From CAADGY01 sp900696665 (GTDB taxonomy: Bacteria; Acidobacteriota; Terriglobia; Bryobacterales; Bryobacteraceae), in contig JAPSFM010000009.1 of the NCBI GenBank assembly GCA_035063885.1, positions 29,114-93,113 on the forward strand: 64,000 nucleotides of DNA, read 5' to 3'. Below the pieces are notes generated by a model that was given only the letters and a program-made list of their open reading frames with translations, was not told the origin of the DNA and did no database searches. The first letter of the stretch is position 1. Every line of letters starts with the position of its first letter. Positions 1 through 7,200 of this stretch are shown here, one piece after another. The position numbers were made by a program, and so were the translations under genes.

Positions 1-1
1 G

Positions 2-304
2 AGTCCTGAAGGAGAGGCGGTCTATTCTTTGACGCTGCCCGAGGTGGGTGAGACCCGATGGGAACCGCCTAAAACGGCGCTCCATGGAATTCCACGGCAT
101 TTTGCCGGTTTAGCACGCGCAACGGACATCTGGCCGTGGCTGGCGGTGTTGGGCGGAATAGGCTTGCTGGCGGAGTGGCTGCTATTTGGCCGGGCGCGGC
201 GTTCGAATTTCTTCCGGCGCGCTCCGGCGCGCATCACGAGCCTGGCTGCACGCCTGCCCTGGATAACCAGAACACGTGGGCGTCCGGTGAGGAAGGCATC
301 ATGA
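2..304 (+). CDS. C-terminal end of a VWA/BatA-like membrane protein (partial)
   Basis: An open frame enters from the left edge and stops at 302-304, so only the last ~100 residues are present. They show a short beta-rich stretch, one transmembrane helix (the WPWLAVLGGIGLLAEWLLFG segment) and a basic cytoplasmic tail. A late membrane helix with the W-P-W start and EWLL ending is typical of the C-terminus of BatA/aerotolerance-type VWA proteins; that identity is inferred because the VWA domain lies outside the window. The stop overlaps the ATG of the next VWA gene in an ATGA arrangement, which indicates translational coupling and one operon. Confidence 0.6.
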   Translation, partial: SPEGEAVYSLTLPEVGETRWEPPKTALHGIPRHFAGLARATDIWPWLAVLGGIGLLAEWLLFGRARRSNFFRRAPARITSLAARLPWITRTRGRPVRKAS

Positions 305-2781
305 CTTTCGCCCACCCCTGGTTGCTGCTGCTGGTTGCGCTGCCTGCGGTGTGGGCCGCCTATTCATGGCGCGGCACTTCGCGTAAAGCAGCGCTGGTAC
401 TGAAGGCTCTCTCGCTGGCGGCCATCCTGTTGGCGCTCACGCAACCGTCTGTCGATGTGGCCAGCACACGTATGTCAGTTTCCGTATTGGTGGACACCTC
501 TCGGAGCATTGGCGAGGCCGGCATGAGCCGCGCGTCCTCCATTGCGAGTTCGATCCAGAGCCGCCGCGGCCGGCATCACGTGGAAATCGTTCCTTTCGCA
601 TCCGGTACCCGGGCGCTGGCTGCGGGTGAAACGGGTAGCTCCCTCAAACTGCGCCGGACCGCCGGCGCGGCGGGAAATGGAACAGACCTGGAAAACGCAG
701 TCCGTGAGGCTTTGGCTTCCGCGTCCGCCGGCTTGATTCCTCGCGTGGTGCTTATCTCGGACGGACGCGAGAACCAGGGTGGTGTAGTGCGCGCCATGTG
801 GCAGGCGCGGGACCTCGGAGTGCCGGTCGATACCTATGCAGTCGAGGGGAGGTCGAAGCCGGGTATCGTCCTCGAAAGCGTCAGTGTTCCTTCGTTCGCA
901 TTCACTGGCGACCGGGTGCCGGTGGAGCTCACACTCGATTCCCCGCGGGCCGCCGCGGCCGCGGTAGAGGTAATGGCGGGCGGGAAGGTTCTGGGAAAGA
1001 GCGAGGTTTCCCTCGGCGCCGGAAGGAACCAGGTACGCGTCTATGCAAATCTCGGCGCAGTGGGCGCTATCGATTTTTCCGGCCGCGTATCGTCTCCCGA
1101 TGTGGGCGAGGTCCGGTTTTCCCAGGCGCTGACGTTGCGCAAGCCGCGCGTCCTATACATTTCGCAGGATCCTCCGGGAACGGACCTTCACCTGATGCAG
1201 GCGCTGCGAGCGGCGGAGTTCGACGTCCAGACGGCTGCCGGTTCGGCGCCCCGCGATCTGTCGGAGTACCAGTTGGTGGTATTCAATAACTGGGATTTGG
1301 ACGGGATCGCTTCGAACCGGAAGGAAGACATTGAGAAATTCGTGAAAGAAGGCGGCGGGCTGCTGGTCATTGGTGGAGAGCGCAATATCTACCGGGAAAA
1401 AAAAGGGCCGGAAGATCCCTTGGAGCGGTCGCTTCCCGCCAAGTTGGCGCCGCCGCGGTCTCCCGAAGGCACTTGTGTCGTTCTGATCGTGGACAAGTCG
1501 TCATCGATGGAAGGCCGGAAAATGGAACTGGCACGGCTTGCCTCCATCGGTGTGATCGAAAACCTGCGGCCGACGGATATGATCGGTGTCCTGATTTTCG
1601 ATAATTCCTTCCAGTGGGCAGTACCCATCCGGCGGGCGCAGGACCGTTCGCTCATCAAACGCCTGGTGGCCGGAATCACTCCGGATGGCGGTACGCAGAT
1701 CGCTCCCGCGCTGTCTGAGGCGTACCGGCGTATCCAGCCTGTTCAGGCCACGTTCAAGCATATCGTTCTGTTGACGGACGGCATCTCGGAAGAGGGCGAT
1801 AGTATCTCTCTGGCTAAGGAAGCCGGTGCCCAACGGGTCACGATTTCCACAGTGGGCCTCGGGCAGGATGTAAACCGGGGATATCTCGAGAAAGTCGCAA
1901 CATTTGCCAAAGGCAAATCCTACTTCCTGACCGATCCCTCCGGACTGGAGCAGATTCTGCTGAAGGACGTCATGGAGCATACGGGCACGACAACAGTCGA
2001 AAAGCTGATTCGTCCGGCGGTCGCGAAAAACGCGGAAATCCTCGATCGCGTCGGTATCGAAACGGCGCCGCCGTTGAGGGGCTATGTCCGGTTCACGGCA
2101 AAACCTTCGGCGGAAACTATTCTATCGGTGGAGCGCGCAGATCCCCTTCTGGTGCGGTGGCAGTACGGACTGGGACGAGCTGCTGTTTTCACCTCCGATG
2201 CCAAGAGCCGATGGGCGGAGCAATGGGTGTCCTGGAACGGGTATGACCGTTTCTGGTCGAATCTGTTCCGCGATCTTCTGCCTCATACGCAATTGGGCGA
2301 AGCGGTGGTTGATTACGACCGCACCACACGCGAGCTGATCGTCGATTACCGGCTTGCGCCGCACGTGCCCGAGCCGGAGCAGATACCGGAGATCTATGCG
2401 ATGGGGCCGGAAGGCTTCCAGCGCCCGGTAGAAGTGAAAAAGATCGCCGCCGGGACTTACCGCGGCCGTGTGGCCACCGGACACCGGAACGGGCTATTCC
2501 GCATACGCCCGCTGGCGGAATCGAGAGCATTTCCGGAGATCGGCTATTACCGCGAGGAGCAGGAACTGCGGGACTACGGATCCGATTCCTTTCTGCTCCA
2601 GGAAATTGCGCGGTTTACGGGCGGGCGCTTCAATCCCGATCCGCGTGAGGTGTTCGATGCGTCCGGCCGCTCCGTTGCCACTACTTTGCGCCTTTGGCCA
2701 GGCCTGCTGGCTCTGGCGCTGGCAATCAACCTGGCCGAGTTGATCCTTCGAAAGTGGCGAGGCATTTTCCAGTGGCGGTGA
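301..2781 (+). CDS. Membrane protein with two von Willebrand factor A domains and a glutamine-amidotransferase-like domain
   Basis: The protein has 826 residues from the ATG at 301, chosen over an in-frame earlier start because it gives two N-terminal membrane helices (about 6-21 and 33-47) and overlaps the upstream stop. A first VWA domain follows with the metal-site motif DTSRS at 65-69. Next comes a Rossmann-like segment beginning RVLYISQDPPG, resembling the class I glutamine-amidotransferase-like fold of large VWA membrane proteins. A second VWA domain has DKSSS at about 398-402, and a final helix lies near 797-815. Members of this family act at the membrane as metal-dependent adhesion or complex-assembly proteins (Bat/ChlD-like); the exact role is unknown. 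Having two MIDAS motifs in one chain suggests that both VWA domains bind metal. Confidence 0.85.
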   Translation: MTFAHPWLLLLVALPAVWAAYSWRGTSRKAALVLKALSLAAILLALTQPSVDVASTRMSVSVLVDTSRSIGEAGMSRASSIASSIQSRRGRHHVEIVPFASGTRALAAGETGSSLKLRRTAGAAGNGTDLENAVREALASASAGLIPRVVLISDGRENQGGVVRAMWQARDLGVPVDTYAVEGRSKPGIVLESVSVPSFAFTGDRVPVELTLDSPRAAAAAVEVMAGGKVLGKSEVSLGAGRNQVRVYANLGAVGAIDFSGRVSSPDVGEVRFSQALTLRKPRVLYISQDPPGTDLHLMQALRAAEFDVQTAAGSAPRDLSEYQLVVFNNWDLDGIASNRKEDIEKFVKEGGGLLVIGGERNIYREKKGPEDPLERSLPAKLAPPRSPEGTCVVLIVDKSSSMEGRKMELARLASIGVIENLRPTDMIGVLIFDNSFQWAVPIRRAQDRSLIKRLVAGITPDGGTQIAPALSEAYRRIQPVQATFKHIVLLTDGISEEGDSISLAKEAGAQRVTISTVGLGQDVNRGYLEKVATFAKGKSYFLTDPSGLEQILLKDVMEHTGTTTVEKLIRPAVAKNAEILDRVGIETAPPLRGYVRFTAKPSAETILSVERADPLLVRWQYGLGRAAVFTSDAKSRWAEQWVSWNGYDRFWSNLFRDLLPHTQLGEAVVDYDRTTRELIVDYRLAPHVPEPEQIPEIYAMGPEGFQRPVEVKKIAAGTYRGRVATGHRNGLFRIRPLAESRAFPEIGYYREEQELRDYGSDSFLLQEIARFTGGRFNPDPREVFDASGRSVATTLRLWPGLLALALAINLAELILRKWRGIFQWR

Positions 2782-3072
2782 CCGGAATTTCAGACCTCAA
2801 TATTCCGCATTGCCAGCCCAACTTCTGCATGCCCCTGTAAGGTGGTGTTGGCCAAAAAGAGCCGGCCCGCGGAGTATCCCATTGCTTGCAATACTCGCCC
2901 CGGCAAACAACCGCGCACCGCGCCTGTGAAAGCATGGAGGTTACCTGCGAAATTCTAAGTAAGTGGGAAAGTAGCGAAGCTCTCACGACGAATCGCCCGC
3001 TTTCTGGGAACTTGACTGCTCAACCAAGCGGTGCGGCCGTCATTTGGTATATTCAACGGGAGGCTGCTTTCC

Positions 3073-3840
3073 ATGGCGGATATGGCACAGGAATTCGATA
3101 CGCAGAAACTGCTCTTGCTCAGAAAGTTGACACGATCCGTGGCGGAGTTCCTGCGCGGACAACTCAAGGACCACCTTTCAGCGCTCACGCCGATCATCCG
3201 GCCGAAAACCGTCCTGGGGGATTTTGTCAGCGGAAGCACCAAGGAGTCCCCGAACTTCGCAGACAAAGCCTTTCAAGAGGTCCAGCAGATCTACTCGAAT
3301 ACGGCCGCCAATAAGCCGTTTCAACTCTCGAAAGAACTGAAGCCACCGCTCGAAGTGACGGTATCGCCGCTCGAGATTACGGCATTGGAGTACGAACACG
3401 TTGCGCAAACGCCCGGTGAAAGCAAGACGGTCATGATGACGTCGCCACTTAAATGGGTACTCTCCTATCCGGCGCTGCCGCTTTCACGACTCCGGGAGAT
3501 TCTCCGGGACCGCACTCAAACCGATACCGTGCAGCGGTTCGTCATCCACTATGCGCTCTTGCATTTCATGCTGCGGCGCCAGCCGGGGTTTGTGAATATC
3601 CTGAACGCCCTGCGATTCACGGTCAGTTCCACGACACTGCCGGATTTCGGCAATCTCCCGATCGCGTTGATATCCGCTCCCATCTCCACCCATAGGCCTC
3701 CGGACCATGTGATCATCGAGAACACCGAGATTTCCGGCGTCAATGTTTTCGAGGAAGTCATCAGCGTGGACGATGTCAATCTCATCCCCGATCCTTTTGT
3801 CGAAAAACTCAAACAACTGATTCACGGGTCCGGCATCTGA
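3073..3840 (+). CDS. Conserved-looking protein of unknown function
   Basis: This is a 255-residue protein. The ATG at 3073 is preferred over a GTG 42 bases upstream because GGGAGG sits at a good distance before it. There is no signal peptide or obvious membrane helix. The N-terminal ~60 residues look helical and amphipathic (QKLLLLRKLTRSVAEFLRGQ), followed by mixed alpha/beta sequence with a PRO-rich SAPISTHRPPDHVIIEN turn. I do not recognise the family. It lies 63 bases ahead of glgA, separated by a short hairpin, so co-transcription is possible but not shown. The coding frame is long and free of the stop codons seen in the shadow frames, so the gene is likely real. Confidence 0.7.
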   Translation: MADMAQEFDTQKLLLLRKLTRSVAEFLRGQLKDHLSALTPIIRPKTVLGDFVSGSTKESPNFADKAFQEVQQIYSNTAANKPFQLSKELKPPLEVTVSPLEITALEYEHVAQTPGESKTVMMTSPLKWVLSYPALPLSRLREILRDRTQTDTVQRFVIHYALLHFMLRRQPGFVNILNALRFTVSSTTLPDFGNLPIALISAPISTHRPPDHVIIENTEISGVNVFEEVISVDDVNLIPDPFVEKLKQLIHGSGI

Positions 3841-3862
3841 TCACCTCCCATCGCCGCCCGAG

Positions 3863-3885
3863 CCGGGACCGGTTCGCTGTCCCGG
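3863..3885 (+). terminator. Short GC hairpin between the unknown gene and glgA
   Basis: CCGGGAC (3863-3869) and GTCCCGG (3879-3885) form a perfect 7-bp stem with a 9-base loop. No run of T follows, so this is a weak terminator candidate or an mRNA-stability hairpin rather than a clear intrinsic terminator. Confidence 0.3.
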
Positions 3886-3903
3886 TATGATGGAAACTGG
3901 CGT

Positions 3904-5322
3904 ATGTCGAAAATATTGATGGTTGCATCGGAGGCAACGCCCTTCGCCAAAACCGGAGGTTTGGCGGACGTGATTGGCTCGCTTCCGTATGCTTTGCGGC
4001 AGCGCGGCGAGGAAGTCGCCGTAATTATGCCGCGGTACAGGCGGGTTTCGCTCGAGAACGCTTCACGTATTTACGCTGACCGGACGGTATGGGTAGGTGG
4101 TCGTCCCCATCGCGTGGATGTTTTCCAGATCAATCATCGGGAAGTGCCCTACTACTTCGTTGATTGCCCGCCGTTGTTCGACCGTGACGGATTGTATGGC
4201 GACGGCAACGGTGATTTTCCAGATAATCCACGGCGGTTTGCCGTCCTGTGCCGTGCCGCGCTGGTTGTCATCCGGTACCTGTTCCGGCCGCAGGTTGTCC
4301 ATTGCCATGACTGGCAGGCCGCCCTGATGCCCATATACATGCGGCATACCTTCGATCTGGATCCTACGTTTATCGGTATTCCGTGCCTGACTACCATTCA
4401 TAACCTCGGTTATCAGGGCATCTTCCCGCCGGATAGCTTGCCGGAAATGGGCCTGGACCCGGAGCTTTTGCGCATCGACGCTCTCGAGTACTACGGTAAA
4501 GTCAATCTTCTGAAGGGGGCCGTTCTCTCGAGTAACGCCATCAGCACCGTGAGCCCTACCTACGCGCGCGAAATCCAGGAACCCGAGTTCGGGTTCGGGC
4601 TTGATGGCGTGTTGCGGACCCGTGCGAACCGTATCACGGGCATTCTCAACGGCGTCGATTATACAAGCTGGAATCCGGAGACCGACCCGCACATTGCCGC
4701 GAACTACTCCGCAGATAACCTGGCGGGAAAGCGGTTGTGCAAGCAGGACCTGCTCGAAGCGTTTGGCCTCCCAGGTGGCAACCTGGACCGCCCGCTGATT
4801 GGAATTATTTCCCGGTTCGCCAATCAGAAAGGATTCGATCTCATTGCCGAGGTGGCGCACGAGATTGCGGCCGAAGACGTCGCCCTGGTTGCGCTGGGTA
4901 CGGGCGATCCGGAATATGAGCAGTTGTTTCGGGACTTGGCAGCAGCCTATCCCGACCGCTTCGGCGCGAGAATCGCTTACGACGACGCACTGGCCCACAA
5001 AATAGAGGCCGGTTCGGATATGTTTCTGATGCCAAGCTGGTTTGAGCCCTGCGGCTTGAATCAGATGTACAGCCTGCGCTACGGGACCGTCCCGATTGTG
5101 CGGGCGACGGGCGGGCTTGACGATAGTATCGGCGAGGAGACCGGTTTTAAGTTTCGGGAATACTCCGGCAAAGCTCTGCTCGATACGGTACGGCGTGCAC
5201 TTGAGTCCTATGCCGATTCAATCGAGTGGCAACAGAGAATGCGCCGGAGCATGGCGCAGGATTATTCCTGGGGCGCCTCGGCCGCGAAGTATTCCCTTTT
5301 ATATCAATCTCTTGTAAGCTGA
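3904..5322 (+). CDS. glgA: Glycogen synthase (ADP-glucose, GT5 family)
   Basis: At 472 residues this matches the usual length of bacterial GlgA. The N-terminal KTGGLADV motif (K16-V23) is the ADP-glucose-binding signature of GT5. The C-terminal half carries SRFANQKGFDL and, near residues 377-386, PSWFEPCGLNQ, which holds the conserved catalytic-loop glutamate. The enzyme transfers glucose from ADP-glucose to the non-reducing end of alpha-1,4-glucan in the cytoplasm. No glgB, glgC or glgP is present in the window, so the gene is isolated from the rest of the pathway. A short 43-base gap to trxA allows shared transcription. Confidence 0.95.
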   Translation: MSKILMVASEATPFAKTGGLADVIGSLPYALRQRGEEVAVIMPRYRRVSLENASRIYADRTVWVGGRPHRVDVFQINHREVPYYFVDCPPLFDRDGLYGDGNGDFPDNPRRFAVLCRAALVVIRYLFRPQVVHCHDWQAALMPIYMRHTFDLDPTFIGIPCLTTIHNLGYQGIFPPDSLPEMGLDPELLRIDALEYYGKVNLLKGAVLSSNAISTVSPTYAREIQEPEFGFGLDGVLRTRANRITGILNGVDYTSWNPETDPHIAANYSADNLAGKRLCKQDLLEAFGLPGGNLDRPLIGIISRFANQKGFDLIAEVAHEIAAEDVALVALGTGDPEYEQLFRDLAAAYPDRFGARIAYDDALAHKIEAGSDMFLMPSWFEPCGLNQMYSLRYGTVPIVRATGGLDDSIGEETGFKFREYSGKALLDTVRRALESYADSIEWQQRMRRSMAQDYSWGASAAKYSLLYQSLVS

Positions 5323-5365
5323 ATCATTTGGGTGCTCCAGCGCATCTATTTCTGAGGAGATACTT

Positions 5366-5695
5366 ATGGCGGGTGAAAATACTCTGACCTTTACTGATGC
5401 GAGTTTCGATAAGGATGTTTTGAAGTCCGAAGTCCCGGTACTGGTGGACTTCTGGGCCGAGTGGTGCGGTCCGTGCCGGATGATGTCACCGACCGTGGAA
5501 GCGCTTGCCGCCGACTATGCCGGCAAGCTGAAGGTCGGCAAAGTCAACGTCGACGACAACGGCGGGACGGCCATGCGCTATAACATCCGCGGAATTCCCA
5601 CGCTACTGCTCTTCAAAGGCGGACAGGTGGTTGAGCAGCGTGTGGGCGCCATCGGTAAGTCTGAGTTGCAGAAGATGGTTGACGGGCATATCTAA
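5366..5695 (+). CDS. trxA: Thioredoxin
   Basis: A 109-residue single-domain thioredoxin with the canonical WCGPC active site at residues 33-37, the buried VDFWAEWC strand and the cis-proline segment GIPTLLLF. It is a cytoplasmic disulfide reductant for targets such as ribonucleotide reductase and peroxiredoxins. A GAGGAG ribosome site lies just upstream of the ATG. A strong hairpin follows the stop, so this gene ends the transcription unit that may begin at glgA or earlier. Confidence 0.96.
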   Translation: MAGENTLTFTDASFDKDVLKSEVPVLVDFWAEWCGPCRMMSPTVEALAADYAGKLKVGKVNVDDNGGTAMRYNIRGIPTLLLFKGGQVVEQRVGAIGKSELQKMVDGHI

Positions 5696-5707
5696 GCGAT
5701 CGCACGG

Positions 5708-5730
5708 CAGGACTCGCCATGCGAGTCCTG
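5708..5730 (+). terminator. Hairpin terminator after trxA
   Basis: CAGGACTCG (5708-5716) pairs perfectly with CGAGTCCTG (5722-5730) around a 5-base loop, 13 bases after the trxA stop codon. The following sequence is pyrimidine-rich with a TTTT at about 5749-5752 rather than an immediate T tract. Confidence 0.6.
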
Positions 5731-5844
5731 GCTGGCTTCCCTCCAAGTTTTCACTCCTCCTGTTCGTCCGTTATTAGAAAGGTCGCTCACGGAAGCAGGA
5801 TTGTTGCGGCAAGATCCGGCGAGATGTCCCCTGCGCTATGATTC

Positions 5845-6759
5845 ATGACGATGGTTCAGTCCAACGAGATTGAAGCGGAACCAATCACCTCCGTTTTAAT
5901 CGTTTCCCACAATTCCGCCGCTTCTCTTCGCCGGTGCCTTACATCGATTGAGGGATCCATTCCGAGACAACAGGTTGAAGTGATCGTGGTGGACAACGGG
6001 TCTACGGACGCCAGTCCGCACCTCGACACCGAATTTCCCAATGCAACGTTTCTCCGCCTTCCGCGTTATTTCGGATTCACGAAGGCCGCCAATATCGGAG
6101 CGCGTACGGCCAAAGGAGATTACCTGCTATTTCTGTCTCCCGCGGCGGAAATTGAACCGGATACGATCTCCCGGTTAGCTTCGTACCTGGCGTCCGATCC
6201 GGATGCGGTGGCGGTCTGTCCTCTTCTGGTGGATGAATCGGGTCAGACGGCTTCCAGTCCGCGAGCGCTTCCCGATTGCGACTCGATCGCATCTGCATGG
6301 CGCTCCGGAAGGGCTAGCTTTGCGCCTATGCCCATCGATCTTTCCGCCACCGCCGTCGCGGTGGACTACCCGCAATTGGAGGCGCTCCTCGTCCGCAAGC
6401 AATTCGTTCGAGGTATGAACTACCTGGATGAACGCTACGGCGAATCCTGGTCGGACGCCGAGCTCTGCTATCGCATCCGCAGCGCCGGCCGGACGATTCT
6501 CCTGCTTCCCCAGGTGCGCGTCGTGCTCCATCCCGATAACCGGCAGGCGCCGGGGAACGAAGCTGAGGTCTCGGCCGATTCGGCCGTTGGGGCTAGCGTT
6601 TTCATTAGCAAACGCAAAGGCTTTCTGGCGGGCTTGAAGTTCCGGCTGGGGGCCGCGCTTTACTCCCTCGGCCAAGCCTTCCTGCTGAAAGATCCCGGAT
6701 TCCAGTTCAGCAGGCTAAGCAAAATCCTGAGCGGTCAAAAGATCGACGGATCTCATTAA
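5845..6759 (+). CDS. GT2-family glycosyltransferase
   Basis: This 304-residue protein has a GT-A fold. It opens with ITSVLIVSHNSAASLRRCL, followed by VIVVDNGSTDASP and the FTKAANIGARTAKGDYLLFL segment, as in rhamnosyl- and other GT2 transferases (WbbL-like). SWSDAELCYRIRSAG matches the family's ED-x-DLCYR acceptor-side motif. It probably adds a sugar to a lipid-linked or surface glycan at the inner face of the membrane; donor and acceptor are unknown. The place where GT2 enzymes carry the metal-binding Asp (NPDT/DDD after YLLFL) reads SPAAE, so metal coordination may differ. A monofunctional gene, it is flanked by terminators on both sides. The ATG at 5851 is an alternative start. Confidence 0.85.
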   Translation: MTMVQSNEIEAEPITSVLIVSHNSAASLRRCLTSIEGSIPRQQVEVIVVDNGSTDASPHLDTEFPNATFLRLPRYFGFTKAANIGARTAKGDYLLFLSPAAEIEPDTISRLASYLASDPDAVAVCPLLVDESGQTASSPRALPDCDSIASAWRSGRASFAPMPIDLSATAVAVDYPQLEALLVRKQFVRGMNYLDERYGESWSDAELCYRIRSAGRTILLLPQVRVVLHPDNRQAPGNEAEVSADSAVGASVFISKRKGFLAGLKFRLGAALYSLGQAFLLKDPGFQFSRLSKILSGQKIDGSH

Positions 6760-6783
6760 GATGGCGAAAAAAATGAGAAGCCC

Positions 6784-6806
6784 GGCCCGGGTATCCGGAC
6801 CGGGCC
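6784..6806. terminator. Bidirectional hairpin between convergent genes
   Basis: GGCCCGG (6784-6790) and CCGGGCC (6800-6806) form a perfect stem. On the minus strand it is followed by a T-rich tract (complement of the A run at about 6765-6772), and on the plus strand by TTCGGTTGTTCTTT. It sits between the GT2 gene and the convergent DUF465 gene and could serve both. Confidence 0.65.
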
Positions 6807-6836
6807 ATTCGGTTGTTCTTTAGCGCATCCGATGTT

Positions 6837-7070
6837 TCAGACTGTCTGTTGTGTACGGTACCGGCTTATCATTTCCAACATCTGATCTTTAAGGTGAAGC
6901 TTGATTTTTTTGAGGCGCACTTCCTCCATGTGATCCTCATCGCTCAGGTGTGGCCGAGACTCCAGCTCTTCCACACGTTTCTTATACTCGGAATGCTTTG
7001 TAGCCAAACGACGGAACTCTTCATCCGTTGCCATCAGATGCGCTTTGATTTCTTCTTGGTATTGCTCCAT
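6837..7070 (-). CDS. Small DUF465 / YdcH-family protein
   Basis: A 77-residue, highly charged, wholly helical protein. The pattern FRRLATKHSEYKKRVEEL and VRLKKIKLHLKDQM is the two-helix hairpin of the DUF465 (YdcH) family, small proteins of unknown function common in Proteobacteria and Acidobacteria. The length fits the family. An AAGGAGGGAACC sequence upstream of the ATG (complement of 7073-7090) provides a good ribosome site. It stands alone, 130 bases beyond the end of the GT4-RimI gene, and ends in a bidirectional terminator. Confidence 0.85.
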   Translation of the reverse strand: MEQYQEEIKAHLMATDEEFRRLATKHSEYKKRVEELESRPHLSDEDHMEEVRLKKIKLHLKDQMLEMISRYRTQQTV

Positions 7071-7200
7071 TTCAGGGGGTTCCCTCCTTGGGTGAGGTTC
7101 GCCACGCCCGCCGGTTGCTGACGCTACCGGCCCGGTGGGTGAGTATGAACTGCATATTGAGGTTGCGGAACGGTCACCGTGCCGTCCCGTCGATTCGACA

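Noticed and set aside
136..300. Upstream in-frame start of the VWA protein at 136
   Set aside because: It would run through the coding end of the preceding gene and bury the membrane signal; the ATG at 301 overlaps the upstream stop and gives a normal N-terminus.
3012..3053. TTGACT and TATATT as a promoter before the 3073 gene
   Set aside because: The spacing is 30 bases, far from the 16-18 expected.
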